In this document: in pieces, positions 48,705-57,754 of the stretch
Layout: every line of letters begins with the position of its first letter
Numbering within the stretch: position 1 is the stretch's first letter
NCBI RefSeq assembly: GCF_003240565.2
Contig: NZ_CP117255.1
Span: forward strand, 2,772,501-2,836,500
Origin: Rhizobium tumorigenes
GTDB taxonomy: Bacteria > Pseudomonadota > Alphaproteobacteria > Rhizobiales > Rhizobiaceae
Direction: 5' to 3'
Length of the DNA stretch: 64,000 nt
The notes under the pieces: generated by a model
Database searches by the model: none
What the model saw: only the letters and a program-made list of their open reading frames with translations
What the model was told of the DNA's origin: nothing
Program-made: the position numbers and the translations under genes

Positions 48705-48922
48705 ACGGCACTGATTGCTTGCTGCGCATATGCCGCGCGCCGTCTCCAAAGATCAGGTCTATCTGCCTGGGCCCTCTCAGCAGACAACCCGGTTGGCATA
48801 TACAGAGTCCGAACCGCTCCACCCACCCTACAATTTTTGCCTTACGAAAACTTGCAGCATCGGCTTTCATATACCGTCAATCTTTTCGTCCGTTAGATCG
48901 AAGCCACGAACCCGGCTTCAGG

Positions 48923-49186
48923 ATGCCCGTCTTGCAAAATCGAGAAAACGTTCGATCACGGTCTTTCCTAGGGGCGAAAATTGTCCTGGACGGCGGCTAT
49001 TCCGTGTTTGATTGCATCGTCAGGGACATTTCGCCGGCCGGTGCGCGGCTGAAGGTGCAGAACGCCGTCTCCATACCGGATACCTTCAAACTGCTGCTGT
49101 CCGATGGACGCAGCTTCGATGCCACCGTCAAATGGCGTCGCATCGATTCCGTCGGCATCAGCTTTCCAGCGGCCGACATCGGATAA
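48923..49186 (+). CDS. PilZ domain protein
   Basis: 87 residues. The c-di-GMP-binding pattern is seen as NRENVRSRSFLGAKI (the RxxxR part, residues about 6-20) and DISPAGARL (the D/NxSxxG part, near 38), followed by WRRIDSVGISF. A single-domain PilZ protein would act as a c-di-GMP receptor. The start at 48923 lacks a good ribosome site, so translation may begin further upstream in the same frame (open from 48719). A diguanylate cyclase is encoded elsewhere in this window. Confidence 0.75.
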   Translation: MPVLQNRENVRSRSFLGAKIVLDGGYSVFDCIVRDISPAGARLKVQNAVSIPDTFKLLLSDGRSFDATVKWRRIDSVGISFPAADIG

Positions 49187-49206
49187 CCACGCAGATTCAA
49201 CCCGCC

Positions 49207-49482
49207 TCAGCCAAGCGGCCAGTAGACGTCCGAGCGAAAATCGTCGGGAATGCGCTCGAGCCGGGCCAGCGTTTCTGCGGCATAGGCGATCTGCATCTGG
49301 AGATAGCGCAGCGCCTTTGGCATTGCGGTGCCCGTGGCGAATTCGCGGATGCGCCACGTGTCGTAGCCGGCCAGTCCGATGCGCCGCCTGGCTTCGGCAT
49401 GAACATCGGCGGCAGTCGGCCGCACCGTTGGCGCCATCAGCCGCGCTGCACTCCTGCCACCCTCGATCACCAGAAGCTTCAT
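49207..49482 (-). CDS. Conserved hypothetical protein (91 aa)
   Basis: 91 residues from the ATG at 49482, which has GTGGAG six bases upstream; the longer frame to 49551 is not preferred. It is helical, with basic and acidic residues (RRRIGLAGYDTWRIREFATG; QIAYAAETLARLERIPDDF) and ends in DVYWPLG. I know no function. It converges on the PilZ gene, whose stop lies 20 bp away. Confidence 0.6.
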   Translation of the reverse strand: MKLLVIEGGRSAARLMAPTVRPTAADVHAEARRRIGLAGYDTWRIREFATGTAMPKALRYLQMQIAYAAETLARLERIPDDFRSDVYWPLG

Positions 49483-49727
49483 GGCCTGCTCCACAGAATC
49501 GCTTTGCAAAGAGTGTGCGCCGTAAAAGTGGATTTGCAATGCAGCAGACACGAAGCTGCCGCCCGCTGCAGCGCGATTAGGCCCGGCGTGACAAGTTTGC
49601 GACAGCGCCCGGCCTCGACGCCATCACGAAAATTTTGCACAGGGCAGGTAGAAGCCGGCGCCGGCGCCATTTACAGCCCCGGTCGAGCCCCCTAAAGCTC
49701 TTGCACTGCAACCGGGAAAGGGAAAGC

Positions 49728-50318
49728 ATGCTGCGCAGACTGTACGACTGGACCATGTCGCTCGCCGGCCGGCCCTCAGCCGAAATCTGGCTCGCAGTGA
49801 TCGCCTTTGTCGAAAGCTCGGTCTTCCTTGTGCCGGCCGACGTGATGCTGCTGCCGATGACGCTCGCCAAACCCAATCGCGCCTATCGTTATGCGCTGAT
49901 CGCGACTGTCGCCTCCGTGCTCGGCGGGATCGCCGGCTGGGCCATCGGCTATTATGCCTTCGAGACCGTCGCCAAGCCGATCCTCGAATTCTACGGCAAG
50001 CTCGAAGCCTTCGACAAGCTGCGCAACGGCATCACCTACGAGACCGTCGTCCTCCTGCTGGTGACCTCGGGCCTCGCTCATCTGCCGCCGATCAAGGTGG
50101 TGACCATCCTGTCGGGCGTTGCCAACATCAATCTCGGCCTGTTCATCATTTCCGCCATCGTTGCCCGTGGCGCCCGGTTCTTCTTTCTCGCCTGGCTGCT
50201 GCAGCGCTACGGCGAGCCGATCCGCCATTTCATCGAAAAACGCCTGGGCCTGATTGCCGGCGCCGTCGCGGCTGTGCTGATCCTGCTTTATATCGCCCTG
50301 CATTTCCTGACGCACTGA
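49728..50318 (+). CDS. YqaA/DedA-type (SNARE-associated, VTT) membrane protein
   Basis: 196 residues with four to five hydrophobic segments. FVESSVFLVPADVMLLPM near residue 27 and GGIAGWAIGYYAFE near 75 are the marks of the YqaA branch of the DedA superfamily; GARFFFLAWLLQRYGEPIRH follows near the C-terminal helix. DedA proteins scramble or recycle lipids in the inner membrane. Its start follows GGGAAAGGGAAAGC. dsbB follows after 19 bp, likely in one transcript. Confidence 0.85.
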   Translation: MLRRLYDWTMSLAGRPSAEIWLAVIAFVESSVFLVPADVMLLPMTLAKPNRAYRYALIATVASVLGGIAGWAIGYYAFETVAKPILEFYGKLEAFDKLRNGITYETVVLLLVTSGLAHLPPIKVVTILSGVANINLGLFIISAIVARGARFFFLAWLLQRYGEPIRHFIEKRLGLIAGAVAAVLILLYIALHFLTH

Positions 50319-50337
50319 ACGACCCCGGAGCCATGCC

Positions 50338-50853
50338 ATGACCGAGACGATCAACCCCGCCCGCCCCGCATTCGGTTACGCAGCACTTCTGGCACTCGGC
50401 ATGGCGGCCACCGTCGGCTCGGCGCTCGGCTTCCAGTATATCGGCGGCTATACCCCTTGCGAACTCTGCCTGATGCAGCGCCTGCCCTACTACTATGGCA
50501 TCCCCGTCGCCATTCTCGCAGCGCTGAGCGCACTGTTCGGCATGCCCGCCTGGCTCACCCGCGCGCTGCTTGCAGTGGCCGGCATCATGATGCTGGTGGG
50601 CGGCGGCATGGGCGTCTATCACGCCGGTGTCGAATGGAACTTCTGGGAAGGGCCGTCTTCCTGCACAGGACCGGCCTTCTCGTCCACGACGCCTGCCAGC
50701 GGTGGCGTGCTCGGCAGCCTCAACAAGGTGCATGGTCCGTCGTGCTCGGTGGCTGCGCTGCGCGTGCTCGGTCTTTCGATGGCCGGTTGGAATGTCATTG
50801 CCAGCCTCATCCTGGCCGCCATCGCCGTTGCCGGCTTCCGCAAGGCGGCGTGA
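50338..50853 (+). CDS. dsbB: Disulfide bond formation protein B
   Basis: 171 residues with four membrane helices. The first periplasmic loop carries the redox pair PCELC near residue 41, and the second loop carries the second cysteine pair (SSCTG near 105 and PSCSVA near 131). DsbB reoxidises DsbA and passes electrons to ubiquinone. It follows the YqaA gene in the same direction. The TlpA-like protein near 60 kb serves thiol chemistry separately. Confidence 0.92.
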   Translation: MTETINPARPAFGYAALLALGMAATVGSALGFQYIGGYTPCELCLMQRLPYYYGIPVAILAALSALFGMPAWLTRALLAVAGIMMLVGGGMGVYHAGVEWNFWEGPSSCTGPAFSSTTPASGGVLGSLNKVHGPSCSVAALRVLGLSMAGWNVIASLILAAIAVAGFRKAA

Positions 50854-50867
50854 GCAAACCGCAGCCG

Positions 50868-51425
50868 TCAGGGCTGCAGTTCGGTATCCCAGTAGAGATA
50901 GTCGAGCCAGCTTTCGTGCAGATAGTTCGGCGGAAACAGCCGGCCGTTATTGTGCAGGTCTTGCACGGTCGGCTGGTACGGCTTCTGCGCCGGGAACATC
51001 TGTGCCTGCTTCGGCAGCTTGCTTCCCTTGCGCAGATTGCAGGGCGAGCAGGCGGCAACGACATTCTGCCACGTCGTTTCGCCGCCATGGGCGCGCGGGA
51101 TGACGTGGTCGAAGGTCAGATCGTCATGGGCGCCGCAATACTGGCATTCGAAGCGATCGCGCAGGAAAACGTTGAAGCGCGTAAAGGCCGGATTGCGGGA
51201 CGGCTGGACATAGCTCTTCAGGCAAACGACGCTCGGCAGACGCATGGAGAAGCTCGGCGAAGAGACCGAGTGGTCGTATTCCGCGATGATATTCACGCGG
51301 TCTAGGAAAACGGCCTTGATCGCGTCCTGCCAGGACCACAACGACAAGGGATAATAACTCAGTGGCCGGTAGTCAGCGTTCAGGACGAGCGCCGGCAAGG
51401 CCTGGGGCGAAACTGCAATCGTCAA
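50868..51425 (-). CDS. HNH endonuclease family protein
   Basis: 185 residues. The ALVLNADYRPLSYYPLSLWSWQDA opening (first 20 residues enough to recognise) and RDRFECQYCGA...LTFDHVIPRAHGG...NVVAACSPCNLRKG form the HNH domain with two CxxC zinc ligand pairs and the catalytic DH and N. This is the common chromosomal, single-gene HNH type found across alphaproteobacteria, not part of a visible restriction or defence cluster. Role unknown; likely DNA processing. Confidence 0.9.
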   Translation of the reverse strand: MTIAVSPQALPALVLNADYRPLSYYPLSLWSWQDAIKAVFLDRVNIIAEYDHSVSSPSFSMRLPSVVCLKSYVQPSRNPAFTRFNVFLRDRFECQYCGAHDDLTFDHVIPRAHGGETTWQNVVAACSPCNLRKGSKLPKQAQMFPAQKPYQPTVQDLHNNGRLFPPNYLHESWLDYLYWDTELQP

Positions 51426-51536
51426 GGAAATCCTCCCGGTCGATTCATCTGCAGCACCATATTAGGCCTGTTGTTACAGGAATGTGAAGTCCAATAAATT
51501 CAGTGCAGAGCAGCATTTTTGGCATCCATTGGCCGA

Positions 51537-52181
51537 TCACCCGACGGGCAGCGCGACACGCGCCGTGCGAACCGCGTAAAATGCCCAAAAAAGCCGTGCC
51601 GCCACTGACCGCCACGGCGCCCACGCCGTTGCCAGCACAACCACCTGCCTGGCCGACGGGCGCGTTTCCATCCCGAATGCCATGCCGACTGCCGCCTGCA
51701 GCGCCACGTCGCCCGCCGGAAACAGGTCGGCATGTCCGCAGCAGAACATCAGGTAGACCTCCGCCGTCCAAGGGCCGATACCCTTCACCGCCATCAGCCT
51801 GGAAAGCCCCTCTTCCGGGCTTTTCGCACCGAGATCCATGAGGTCTATCCGGCCCTCCACGACAGCTGCTGCCACTCTCGACAGCGTCTCCGCCTTGCCG
51901 CGCGACAGACCGAACTCGCGCCAGGCATCGGGCGCCAGTGACACATAGGCCTCGGCGCGCGGTGGCCCTCCGGCCGCACACATCCTGGCCCAGATCGCTT
52001 CGGCGCTCGCCCGCGACACCGCCTGCGAGACGATGACATAAGCCAGTCCGGCAAAACCGGGTTCACTCAGCCGCAACGGCAGAGTGCCGCACAGTGCGGC
52101 GATCGGGCGCAGGCGCGGGTCGATATCGAGCAACGCCTCCAGGCCCTCCGCAATGTCGCCGGCGTCGCGGATAATACGCAT
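51537..52181 (-). CDS. alkA: DNA-3-methyladenine glycosylase II (AlkA-type, HhH-GPD)
   Basis: 214 residues. The helix-hairpin-helix motif reads LMAVKGIGPWTAEVYLM near residue 130, and the catalytic Asp lies in LFPAGDVALQ near 160. It removes alkylated bases from DNA in base excision repair. It lacks the extra N-terminal domain of E. coli AlkA. The start at 52181 lies only 48 bp from the divergent gluQRS start, so their promoters must overlap. Confidence 0.88.
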   Translation of the reverse strand: MRIIRDAGDIAEGLEALLDIDPRLRPIAALCGTLPLRLSEPGFAGLAYVIVSQAVSRASAEAIWARMCAAGGPPRAEAYVSLAPDAWREFGLSRGKAETLSRVAAAVVEGRIDLMDLGAKSPEEGLSRLMAVKGIGPWTAEVYLMFCCGHADLFPAGDVALQAAVGMAFGMETRPSARQVVVLATAWAPWRSVAARLFWAFYAVRTARVALPVG

Positions 52182-52229
52182 GTACTCACTCCTGTTGGCC
52201 GAAGCCCGAAAATCGTGGCAGAAGAAAGC

Positions 52230-53111
52230 ATGATCGACCCGCCCCGTCAAAAGCCGACCTTCCGCTTTGCGCCAAGCCCGAATGGGCCGCTGCATCTCGG
52301 CCACGCGCTGTCGGCGATCCTCAACCACGATATGGCGAAGGATGTCGGCGGCCGTTTCCTGCTGCGGATCGAGGATATCGACCTCGCCCGATGCACGCCG
52401 GAGCTGGAAGCCGCAGTCCTCTCGGATCTCGACTGGCTGGGGCTCGACTGGGAGCGACCGGTGCGCCGGCAATCGGAGCATTTCGACAAGTACCAGAGCG
52501 CCCTCTCCACGCTGATCGGGCGCGGCCTCGTCTATCCCGCCTTCATGACGCGCGGCGAGGTCCGCCAGAGGGTCCGTGAGGCCCAGCAATCCGGCTTGCC
52601 CTGGCCCCGCGATCCCGATGGCGCGCCGCATTATCCGGCAGACGACCGCGACCGCAGCGACGCCGAACGTCGACGCCGGATCGACGCCGGCGAGAAACAT
52701 GCCTGGCGGCTCGACATGGCGAAGGCACTTGCCGCCGTCCCGCAGACGCTGTCGTGGATGGAGAGCGGCGACGGCCGGCGCGGCGAGATCGCGGCCGAGC
52801 CAGGCGCCTGGGGCGATGTCGTCCTGTCGCGGTCGGATGCGCCGTCCAGCTATCACCTCTCGGTGGTAGTCGACGATGCCGCGCAGGGAATAACCCATGT
52901 GGTGCGCGGTCTCGACCTTTTCGCCGCGACCTCCACCCACCGCCTGCTGCAGGCCCTGCTCGACCTGCCGCAGCCGCTCTACCATCATCATCGGCTGATT
53001 ACGGATCCCGATGGACGGAAGCTCTCAAAAAGCTTCGGCGCCGTCGGGCTGGCAGCCCTCAGGGAGGAAGGCCTGTCACCGGCGGATATCCGCCGACGGA
53101 TCGGGCTTTGA
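52230..53111 (+). CDS. gluQ: Glutamyl-Q tRNA(Asp) synthetase
   Basis: 293 residues, a truncated glutamyl-tRNA synthetase lacking the anticodon domain. The HIGH-type motif is APSPNGPLHLGHAL near residue 15 and the KLSKS motif (RKLSKSFGAVGL) near 270. It attaches glutamate to queuosine in tRNA(Asp). I prefer the ATG at 52230; a GTG five codons earlier is also in frame. Its last 36 bases overlap the end of the convergent YihY gene. Confidence 0.93.
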   Translation: MIDPPRQKPTFRFAPSPNGPLHLGHALSAILNHDMAKDVGGRFLLRIEDIDLARCTPELEAAVLSDLDWLGLDWERPVRRQSEHFDKYQSALSTLIGRGLVYPAFMTRGEVRQRVREAQQSGLPWPRDPDGAPHYPADDRDRSDAERRRRIDAGEKHAWRLDMAKALAAVPQTLSWMESGDGRRGEIAAEPGAWGDVVLSRSDAPSSYHLSVVVDDAAQGITHVVRGLDLFAATSTHRLLQALLDLPQPLYHHHRLITDPDGRKLSKSFGAVGLAALREEGLSPADIRRRIGL

Positions 53112-53990
53112 GGCACCGCCGGCATCAAGCCCGTAGTAATTGCGCGCAATCATCCGGCGGACACGGAATTTCATCAACGCAGCATTGATCTCGGCACCGA
53201 TGATGAAGATCACCCCGACCATATAGAGAAACACCAGGACGATCATGACAGACGCCAGGCCCGCATAGGTGGCGGTGTAGTTGGCGAAGGTCTGCAGATA
53301 ATAGGCAAAGATCAGCGCACCCGCGAGCCACGACAGAAGGGTCAGCAGCACACCCGGAACGACATCCAGCACCTTGCGCCGCCCGGCCGGCAACCAGAGA
53401 TGGACGATCAGCAACCCGGCGGTGAGCGCAAACAGCGTGCCGTAGATACGCCAGCTCGCAACGATATCCAGCGTATCGGCAAGCCAGGGCAGCTTGACCC
53501 GGATGTAGTCGAGCACCACAGGCACGGCCAGCAGCAGGATGCTGATCGCCGCAAAGATCAGCACCGCAATCAGCACATAGCCGAGGCTGGCGAGCCGGGT
53601 GAAATACCACGGCCGCGTTTCCGGCACGCGGTAGGCGCGATTGAGCGAGATGCGCAGCGCCTCGACGCCGTTCGAGGCGAAATAGGCGGCGGCCAGCACG
53701 GAGACGGTCAGCAGTCCGCCGCGCGGGATCGTCAGCACCTGCAGCAATTGGTCGGCAAGCGGCTTGGCAATGGTCTCTGGCCAGGTGTCGAAGATCAGGT
53801 GGATGGCCGTGCCGGAAAACTGGCTCGCACCGAGAAAGCTCGCCAGCGCGGTGCCGAAGATGAGAAAGGGAAAGACAGCAAGAAGCGTCGACAGGGCGAC
53901 GTGGCTTGCCATCGCAAAGCCGTCGTCCTCGATGAAGTGAAAGATCGCGTCGTAGACCACCTTGTAGAGCGTACGAAGAACCGTCTGCAT
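53076..53990 (-). CDS. YihY/BrkB family inner-membrane protein
   Basis: 304 residues with six membrane helices. FIEDDGFAMASHVALSTLLAVFPFLIF near residue 20 and YFASNGVEALRISLNRAYRV near 105 are hallmarks of the YihY/BrkB family (each recognisable from its first 20 residues). The function is unresolved; earlier links to RNase BN were withdrawn. The start at 53990 follows GGAG. Its 3' end overlaps gluQ on the other strand. Confidence 0.9.
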   Translation of the reverse strand: MQTVLRTLYKVVYDAIFHFIEDDGFAMASHVALSTLLAVFPFLIFGTALASFLGASQFSGTAIHLIFDTWPETIAKPLADQLLQVLTIPRGGLLTVSVLAAAYFASNGVEALRISLNRAYRVPETRPWYFTRLASLGYVLIAVLIFAAISILLLAVPVVLDYIRVKLPWLADTLDIVASWRIYGTLFALTAGLLIVHLWLPAGRRKVLDVVPGVLLTLLSWLAGALIFAYYLQTFANYTATYAGLASVMIVLVFLYMVGVIFIIGAEINAALMKFRVRRMIARNYYGLDAGGASKPDPSADIRR

Positions 53991-54088
53991 TCCATCTCCG
54001 CAGTGCCCGGTCGGCGACCGTGGGTGAGTTGATTGTATCGTCGCTGCGAATATGGGAAACGACACATGCTTTGTACAGGAATCATTGC

Positions 54089-54922
54089 ATGATGGATCAC
54101 CGCGTCATCATCATTACGGGCTGTTCGACCGGTATCGGCGCCCATTGCGCCCGGGCACTGAAGGCCGATGGCTGGCGGGTCTTTGCGACCGTCCGGAAAG
54201 ATAGCGACCTTGCCCCGCTCGAGGCCGACGGCATCGAGGTGATGGTCATGGACTACACAAAGACCGCAACCATCACGGCGCTGGTCGAAACGGTCGCCGC
54301 GCGCACTGGCGGACGCATCGATGCGCTGTTCAACAATGGCGCCTATGGCCAGCCCGGCGCGGTCGAGGACCTGCCAACGGACATATTGCGGGAACAATTC
54401 GAGACCAACCTGTTCGGCTGGCATGAGCTGACGCGGCAGGTCATTCCGCTGATGCGCCGGCGCCGACAGGGTCGCATCGTCCAGTGCTCGTCGATCCTCG
54501 GCCTTATCCCCTACCGGTTTCGCGGCGCCTACGCGGCCTCCAAATTCGCGCTGGAGGGACTGAGCATCACCATGCGGATGGAACTGCAGGGATCGGGCAT
54601 CCATGTCAGCCTGATCGAGCCCGGGCCGATTACCTCGCAGTTCACGGCGACGGCGCTGGCGCGCTTTGAAGCCAATATCGATATCGAGGGCTCGCCGCAT
54701 GCAGCCGAATACCGCCGGCAGCTGGCGCGACTGAATGGCACAGGCCCCATCAATCGTCACAAACTCGGTCCCGAGGCCGTTTATTCTGTGCTAAAGCATG
54801 CGCTGGAGGCGAGGAGGCCTCACCCGCATTATCTGGTAACGACCCCTGCCAGGCAGGGAGCGTGGTTGAAGCGGCTTTTGCCGGCCGATCTCTTCTACCG
54901 CCTGATGCGTCGGTTCGATTGA
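54089..54922 (+). CDS. SDR family oxidoreductase
   Basis: 277 residues. The cofactor motif is ITGCSTGIGAHCA near residue 8, followed by FNNGAYGQ (variant NNAG), SSILG (catalytic Ser) and YAASK (catalytic Tyr/Lys) near 153. Size and C-terminal extension resemble the retinol dehydrogenase-like group. The start at 54089 follows AGGA; a second ATG comes directly after it. It begins a plus-strand run through the HIG1, cobalamin and ETF genes, with 18 bp to the next gene. Confidence 0.86.
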   Translation: MMDHRVIIITGCSTGIGAHCARALKADGWRVFATVRKDSDLAPLEADGIEVMVMDYTKTATITALVETVAARTGGRIDALFNNGAYGQPGAVEDLPTDILREQFETNLFGWHELTRQVIPLMRRRRQGRIVQCSSILGLIPYRFRGAYAASKFALEGLSITMRMELQGSGIHVSLIEPGPITSQFTATALARFEANIDIEGSPHAAEYRRQLARLNGTGPINRHKLGPEAVYSVLKHALEARRPHPHYLVTTPARQGAWLKRLLPADLFYRLMRRFD

Positions 54923-54940
54923 GGAGGGAGGATCAGTTCG

Positions 54941-55144
54941 ATGTCTACTTTTACCTATATTCTTGCGATCATCTTCATGGGCCTCGTCGCCATCGTTCTG
55001 GTGCGCGGCCTGTTCAACATGACGCGCGGCGACAATCCAAGCCTGTCCAACCGGTTGATGCAGATGCGCATCCTCCTGCAGGCAGTAGCGATCATCCTGA
55101 TCATGCTGACCCTGTGGCTGACCGGCGGCGGGCGACCTACCTGA
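54941..55144 (+). CDS. HIG1-domain twin-transmembrane protein
   Basis: 67 residues with two hydrophobic helices (YILAIIFMGLVAIVLVRGLF and LLQAVAIILIMLTLWLTGGG) joined by NMTRGDNPSLSNRLMQMR, the typical HIG1 linker. In mitochondria HIG1 proteins assist cytochrome oxidase complexes; in alphaproteobacteria the role is unproven. Ten bases separate it from the adenosyltransferase gene, so translation is probably coupled. Confidence 0.85.
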   Translation: MSTFTYILAIIFMGLVAIVLVRGLFNMTRGDNPSLSNRLMQMRILLQAVAIILIMLTLWLTGGGRPT

Positions 55145-55154
55145 GGCGAAAACC

Positions 55155-55733
55155 ATGGTCAAACTCAACAAGATCTACACCAGGACAGGCGATGACGGCA
55201 CGACGGGACTGGTCTGCGGACCGCGCCGGCTGAAGCACGATTTGCGCGTCGAATCCTACGGCACCATTGACGAAGCCAATTCGGCGATCGGCATCGCAAG
55301 GCTGCACAGCCACACCATGCCTGTGCTCGACATGATGCTGATGGCGATCCAGAACGACCTGTTCGACCTCGGTGCCGACCTGTCGACGCCGGAAACCGAC
55401 GAGCCTCCGGCATGGGAGCCGCTGCGTGTCATCGATACGCAGGTCGAGCGGCTAGAACGCGACATCGACTACCTCAACGTCGAGCTTCAGCCGCTGACCT
55501 CGTTCGTGCTGCCCGGCGGCAACGCGGCAGCGGCCCACCTGCATCTAGCCCGCACGATCGCACGCCGGGCGGAGCGGCTGATGGTGGAGTTGTCCCACAC
55601 CGAGGGCGAGCGCGTCAGCGCCCCGGCGCTGCATTACATCAATCGCCTCTCCGATTTCCTGTTTGTCGCTGCAAGGCACGCCAACGACCACGGTCGTGCC
55701 GACGTGCTCTGGATACCGGGCAAGAACCGCTGA
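55155..55733 (+). CDS. Cob(I)alamin adenosyltransferase (PduO/MMAB type)
   Basis: 192 residues. The ATP-binding start KIYTRTGDDGTTGL and the conserved VESYGTIDEANSAIG and RTIARRAERLMV segments define the PduO-type family. It transfers adenosyl from ATP to Co(I) corrinoid, making coenzyme B12 for methylmalonyl-CoA mutase and ribonucleotide reductase. It sits 10 bp after the HIG1 gene and upstream of etfB, close to acyl-CoA metabolism genes. Confidence 0.93.
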   Translation: MVKLNKIYTRTGDDGTTGLVCGPRRLKHDLRVESYGTIDEANSAIGIARLHSHTMPVLDMMLMAIQNDLFDLGADLSTPETDEPPAWEPLRVIDTQVERLERDIDYLNVELQPLTSFVLPGGNAAAAHLHLARTIARRAERLMVELSHTEGERVSAPALHYINRLSDFLFVAARHANDHGRADVLWIPGKNR

Positions 55734-55907
55734 CGACGGTTCCTGCATGTGCTCTGCCGCGACGATTTCGCAACCCCGGCAAAATCGACCTTTTGCGGCG
55801 GGCAAGCGTTGTATTTGGAGAAAAAACGCGTATCGATGTCGCCAATCGACAAATGGATTGGCGCTAAAAAGCGCATTTTCCGGGCGACCAGTTGAAGGAA
55901 GGATTGC

Positions 55908-56657
55908 ATGAAAATTCTCGTAACCGTGAAGCGGGTTGTCGACTACAACGTCAAGATCCGCGTCAAGCCGGATGGCACAGGCGTCGAGCTTGCCAACGTC
56001 AAGATGTCGATGAACCCGTTCGACGAAATCTCGGTCGAGGAAGCGCTCCGCATGCGCGAGGCCGGCAAGGCAACGGAAGTGGTCGTCGTATCGATCGGCC
56101 CGGCCAAGGCCGAGGAAACGCTGCGCACAGCGCTCGCCATGGGCGCCGACCGCGCCATTCTGGTCGAGACCGACGATGCCGTCGAGCCGCTGAACGTCGC
56201 CAAGATCCTGAAGGGCGTTGCCGATGCCGAGCAGCCCGGCCTGATCATCGTCGGAAAGCAGGCGATCGACGACGACAGCAACCAGACCGGCCAGATGCTG
56301 TCAGCCCTGATGGGCATCGCCCAGGCAACCTTCGCGTCGAAGATCGAGATCGGCGATGGCAAGGCCACCGTCACCCGCGAAGTCGATGGCGGACTGCAGA
56401 CCATCGACATCAAGCTGCCAGCCGTCGTCACCTCTGACCTTCGCCTCAACGAACCGCGCTATGCCTCGCTGCCAAACATCATGAAGGCCAAGAAAAAGCC
56501 GCTCGACAAGAAGACTCCAGCCGATTTCGGTGTCTCGACGACAGCACGGCTCAAGGTGTTGAAGACGGAAGAGCCCGGCGGTCGCAAGGCGGGTGTCAAG
56601 GTCGCCTCGGTCGCCGAACTGGTGGACAAGCTCAAAAACGAAGCCGGCGTGCTCTAA
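55908..56657 (+). CDS. etfB: Electron transfer flavoprotein, beta subunit
   Basis: 249 residues. The start [20 protein letters not shown], the AMP/FAD-region [14 protein letters not shown], and the recognition loop [18 protein letters not shown] (docking site for acyl-CoA dehydrogenases) are all present. ETF passes electrons from acyl-CoA and other flavin dehydrogenases to ETF:quinone oxidoreductase. It is followed by etfA after 22 bp, an obligate heterodimer partner. Confidence 0.96.
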   Translation: MKILVTVKRVVDYNVKIRVKPDGTGVELANVKMSMNPFDEISVEEALRMREAGKATEVVVVSIGPAKAEETLRTALAMGADRAILVETDDAVEPLNVAKILKGVADAEQPGLIIVGKQAIDDDSNQTGQMLSALMGIAQATFASKIEIGDGKATVTREVDGGLQTIDIKLPAVVTSDLRLNEPRYASLPNIMKAKKKPLDKKTPADFGVSTTARLKVLKTEEPGGRKAGVKVASVAELVDKLKNEAGVL

Positions 56658-56679
56658 CTTACGGAAAGGACGATCCAAA

Positions 56680-57609
56680 ATGGCCATTCTTCTTCTGGCT
56701 GACCACGCCAATGTCAGCCTTTCCGACCAGACCGCCAAGACGCTGACCGCCGCGGCTAAAATCGGCGGCGACATCCATGTGCTGGTATCCGGCAAGGGCG
56801 CGCGGGCTGCGGCTGACGCTGCTGCAAAGCTGTCCGGCGTCTCCAAGGTACTGCTCGCCGAAAGCGACGATCTCGCCAACAATCTTGCCGAACCTCTGGC
56901 TGACCTTATCGTCTCGCTGGCCGGCAGCTACGACACGATCATCTCGGCTGCCACCTCGGTCGGCAAGAATGTCCTGCCGCGCGTTGCAGCGCTGCTCGAC
57001 ATCGCGCAGATCTCGGAAATCATCGAGGTCGTTTCACCCGATACGTTCAAGCGGCCGATCTATGCCGGCAATGCCATCCAGACGGTCCAGTCGACCGACG
57101 CCAAGAAGGTGATCACAGTGCGCACGGCATCCTTCGCTTCGGCAGAAGAAGGCGGCTCGGCTGGGGTGGAAGCCATCTCAGCTGTCGCCAATCCCGGCCT
57201 GTCGACCTTCGTCGGTGATGCGCTGTCTTCTTCTGACCGCCCGGAACTGACCTCGGCCAAGATCATCGTTTCCGGCGGCCGCGCGCTCGGCTCGGCGGAA
57301 AAATTCCGGGAAGTCATCCTGCCGCTTGCCGACAAGCTCGGTGCTGCCGTCGGCGCATCGCGCGCTGCGGTCGATGCAGGCTATGCGCCGAACGACTGGC
57401 AGGTGGGACAGACCGGCAAGGTCGTTGCGCCCCAGTTGTACATCGCAGTCGGCATTTCCGGCGCCATCCAGCATCTCGCCGGCATGAAGGATTCGAAGGT
57501 CATCGTCGCCATCAACAAGGACGACGAAGCACCGATCTTCCAGGTGGCCGATTACGGTCTGGTCGGCGATCTGTTCGAGCTTCTGCCGGAGCTTGAAAAG
57601 GCGCTTTGA
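56680..57609 (+). CDS. etfA: Electron transfer flavoprotein, alpha subunit
   Basis: 309 residues. The N-terminal domain begins [20 protein letters not shown]; the C-terminal FAD domain carries [32 protein letters not shown] and [20 protein letters not shown], the standard FAD-binding signature. The start at 56680 has GGAAAGGA upstream, so the longer frame inside etfB is a shadow. With etfB it forms the soluble electron carrier; a terminator follows before hbd. Confidence 0.97.
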   Translation: MAILLLADHANVSLSDQTAKTLTAAAKIGGDIHVLVSGKGARAAADAAAKLSGVSKVLLAESDDLANNLAEPLADLIVSLAGSYDTIISAATSVGKNVLPRVAALLDIAQISEIIEVVSPDTFKRPIYAGNAIQTVQSTDAKKVITVRTASFASAEEGGSAGVEAISAVANPGLSTFVGDALSSSDRPELTSAKIIVSGGRALGSAEKFREVILPLADKLGAAVGASRAAVDAGYAPNDWQVGQTGKVVAPQLYIAVGISGAIQHLAGMKDSKVIVAINKDDEAPIFQVADYGLVGDLFELLPELEKAL

Positions 57610-57670
57610 GCCGACCGGAGCCGGTTTGTCCCATGCGGACGACTGGAAACTTTGCTCTTATCAGTCTATC

Positions 57671-57704
57671 AATAATGCCGGGCTAGAGATGGCCCGGCAT
57701 TATT
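57671..57704 (+). terminator. Terminator between etfA and hbd
   Basis: AATAATGCCGGGC pairs with GCCCGGCATTATT over 13 bases with a short loop, and TTATT continues the 3' side. It is a strong, nearly symmetric hairpin that could act on both strands, and separates etf from the next gene. Confidence 0.8.
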
Positions 57705-57754
57705 TATGAACGGACGGGCCGCATCGATGAAATGCGCCGACCAAGGAGTGGGCG

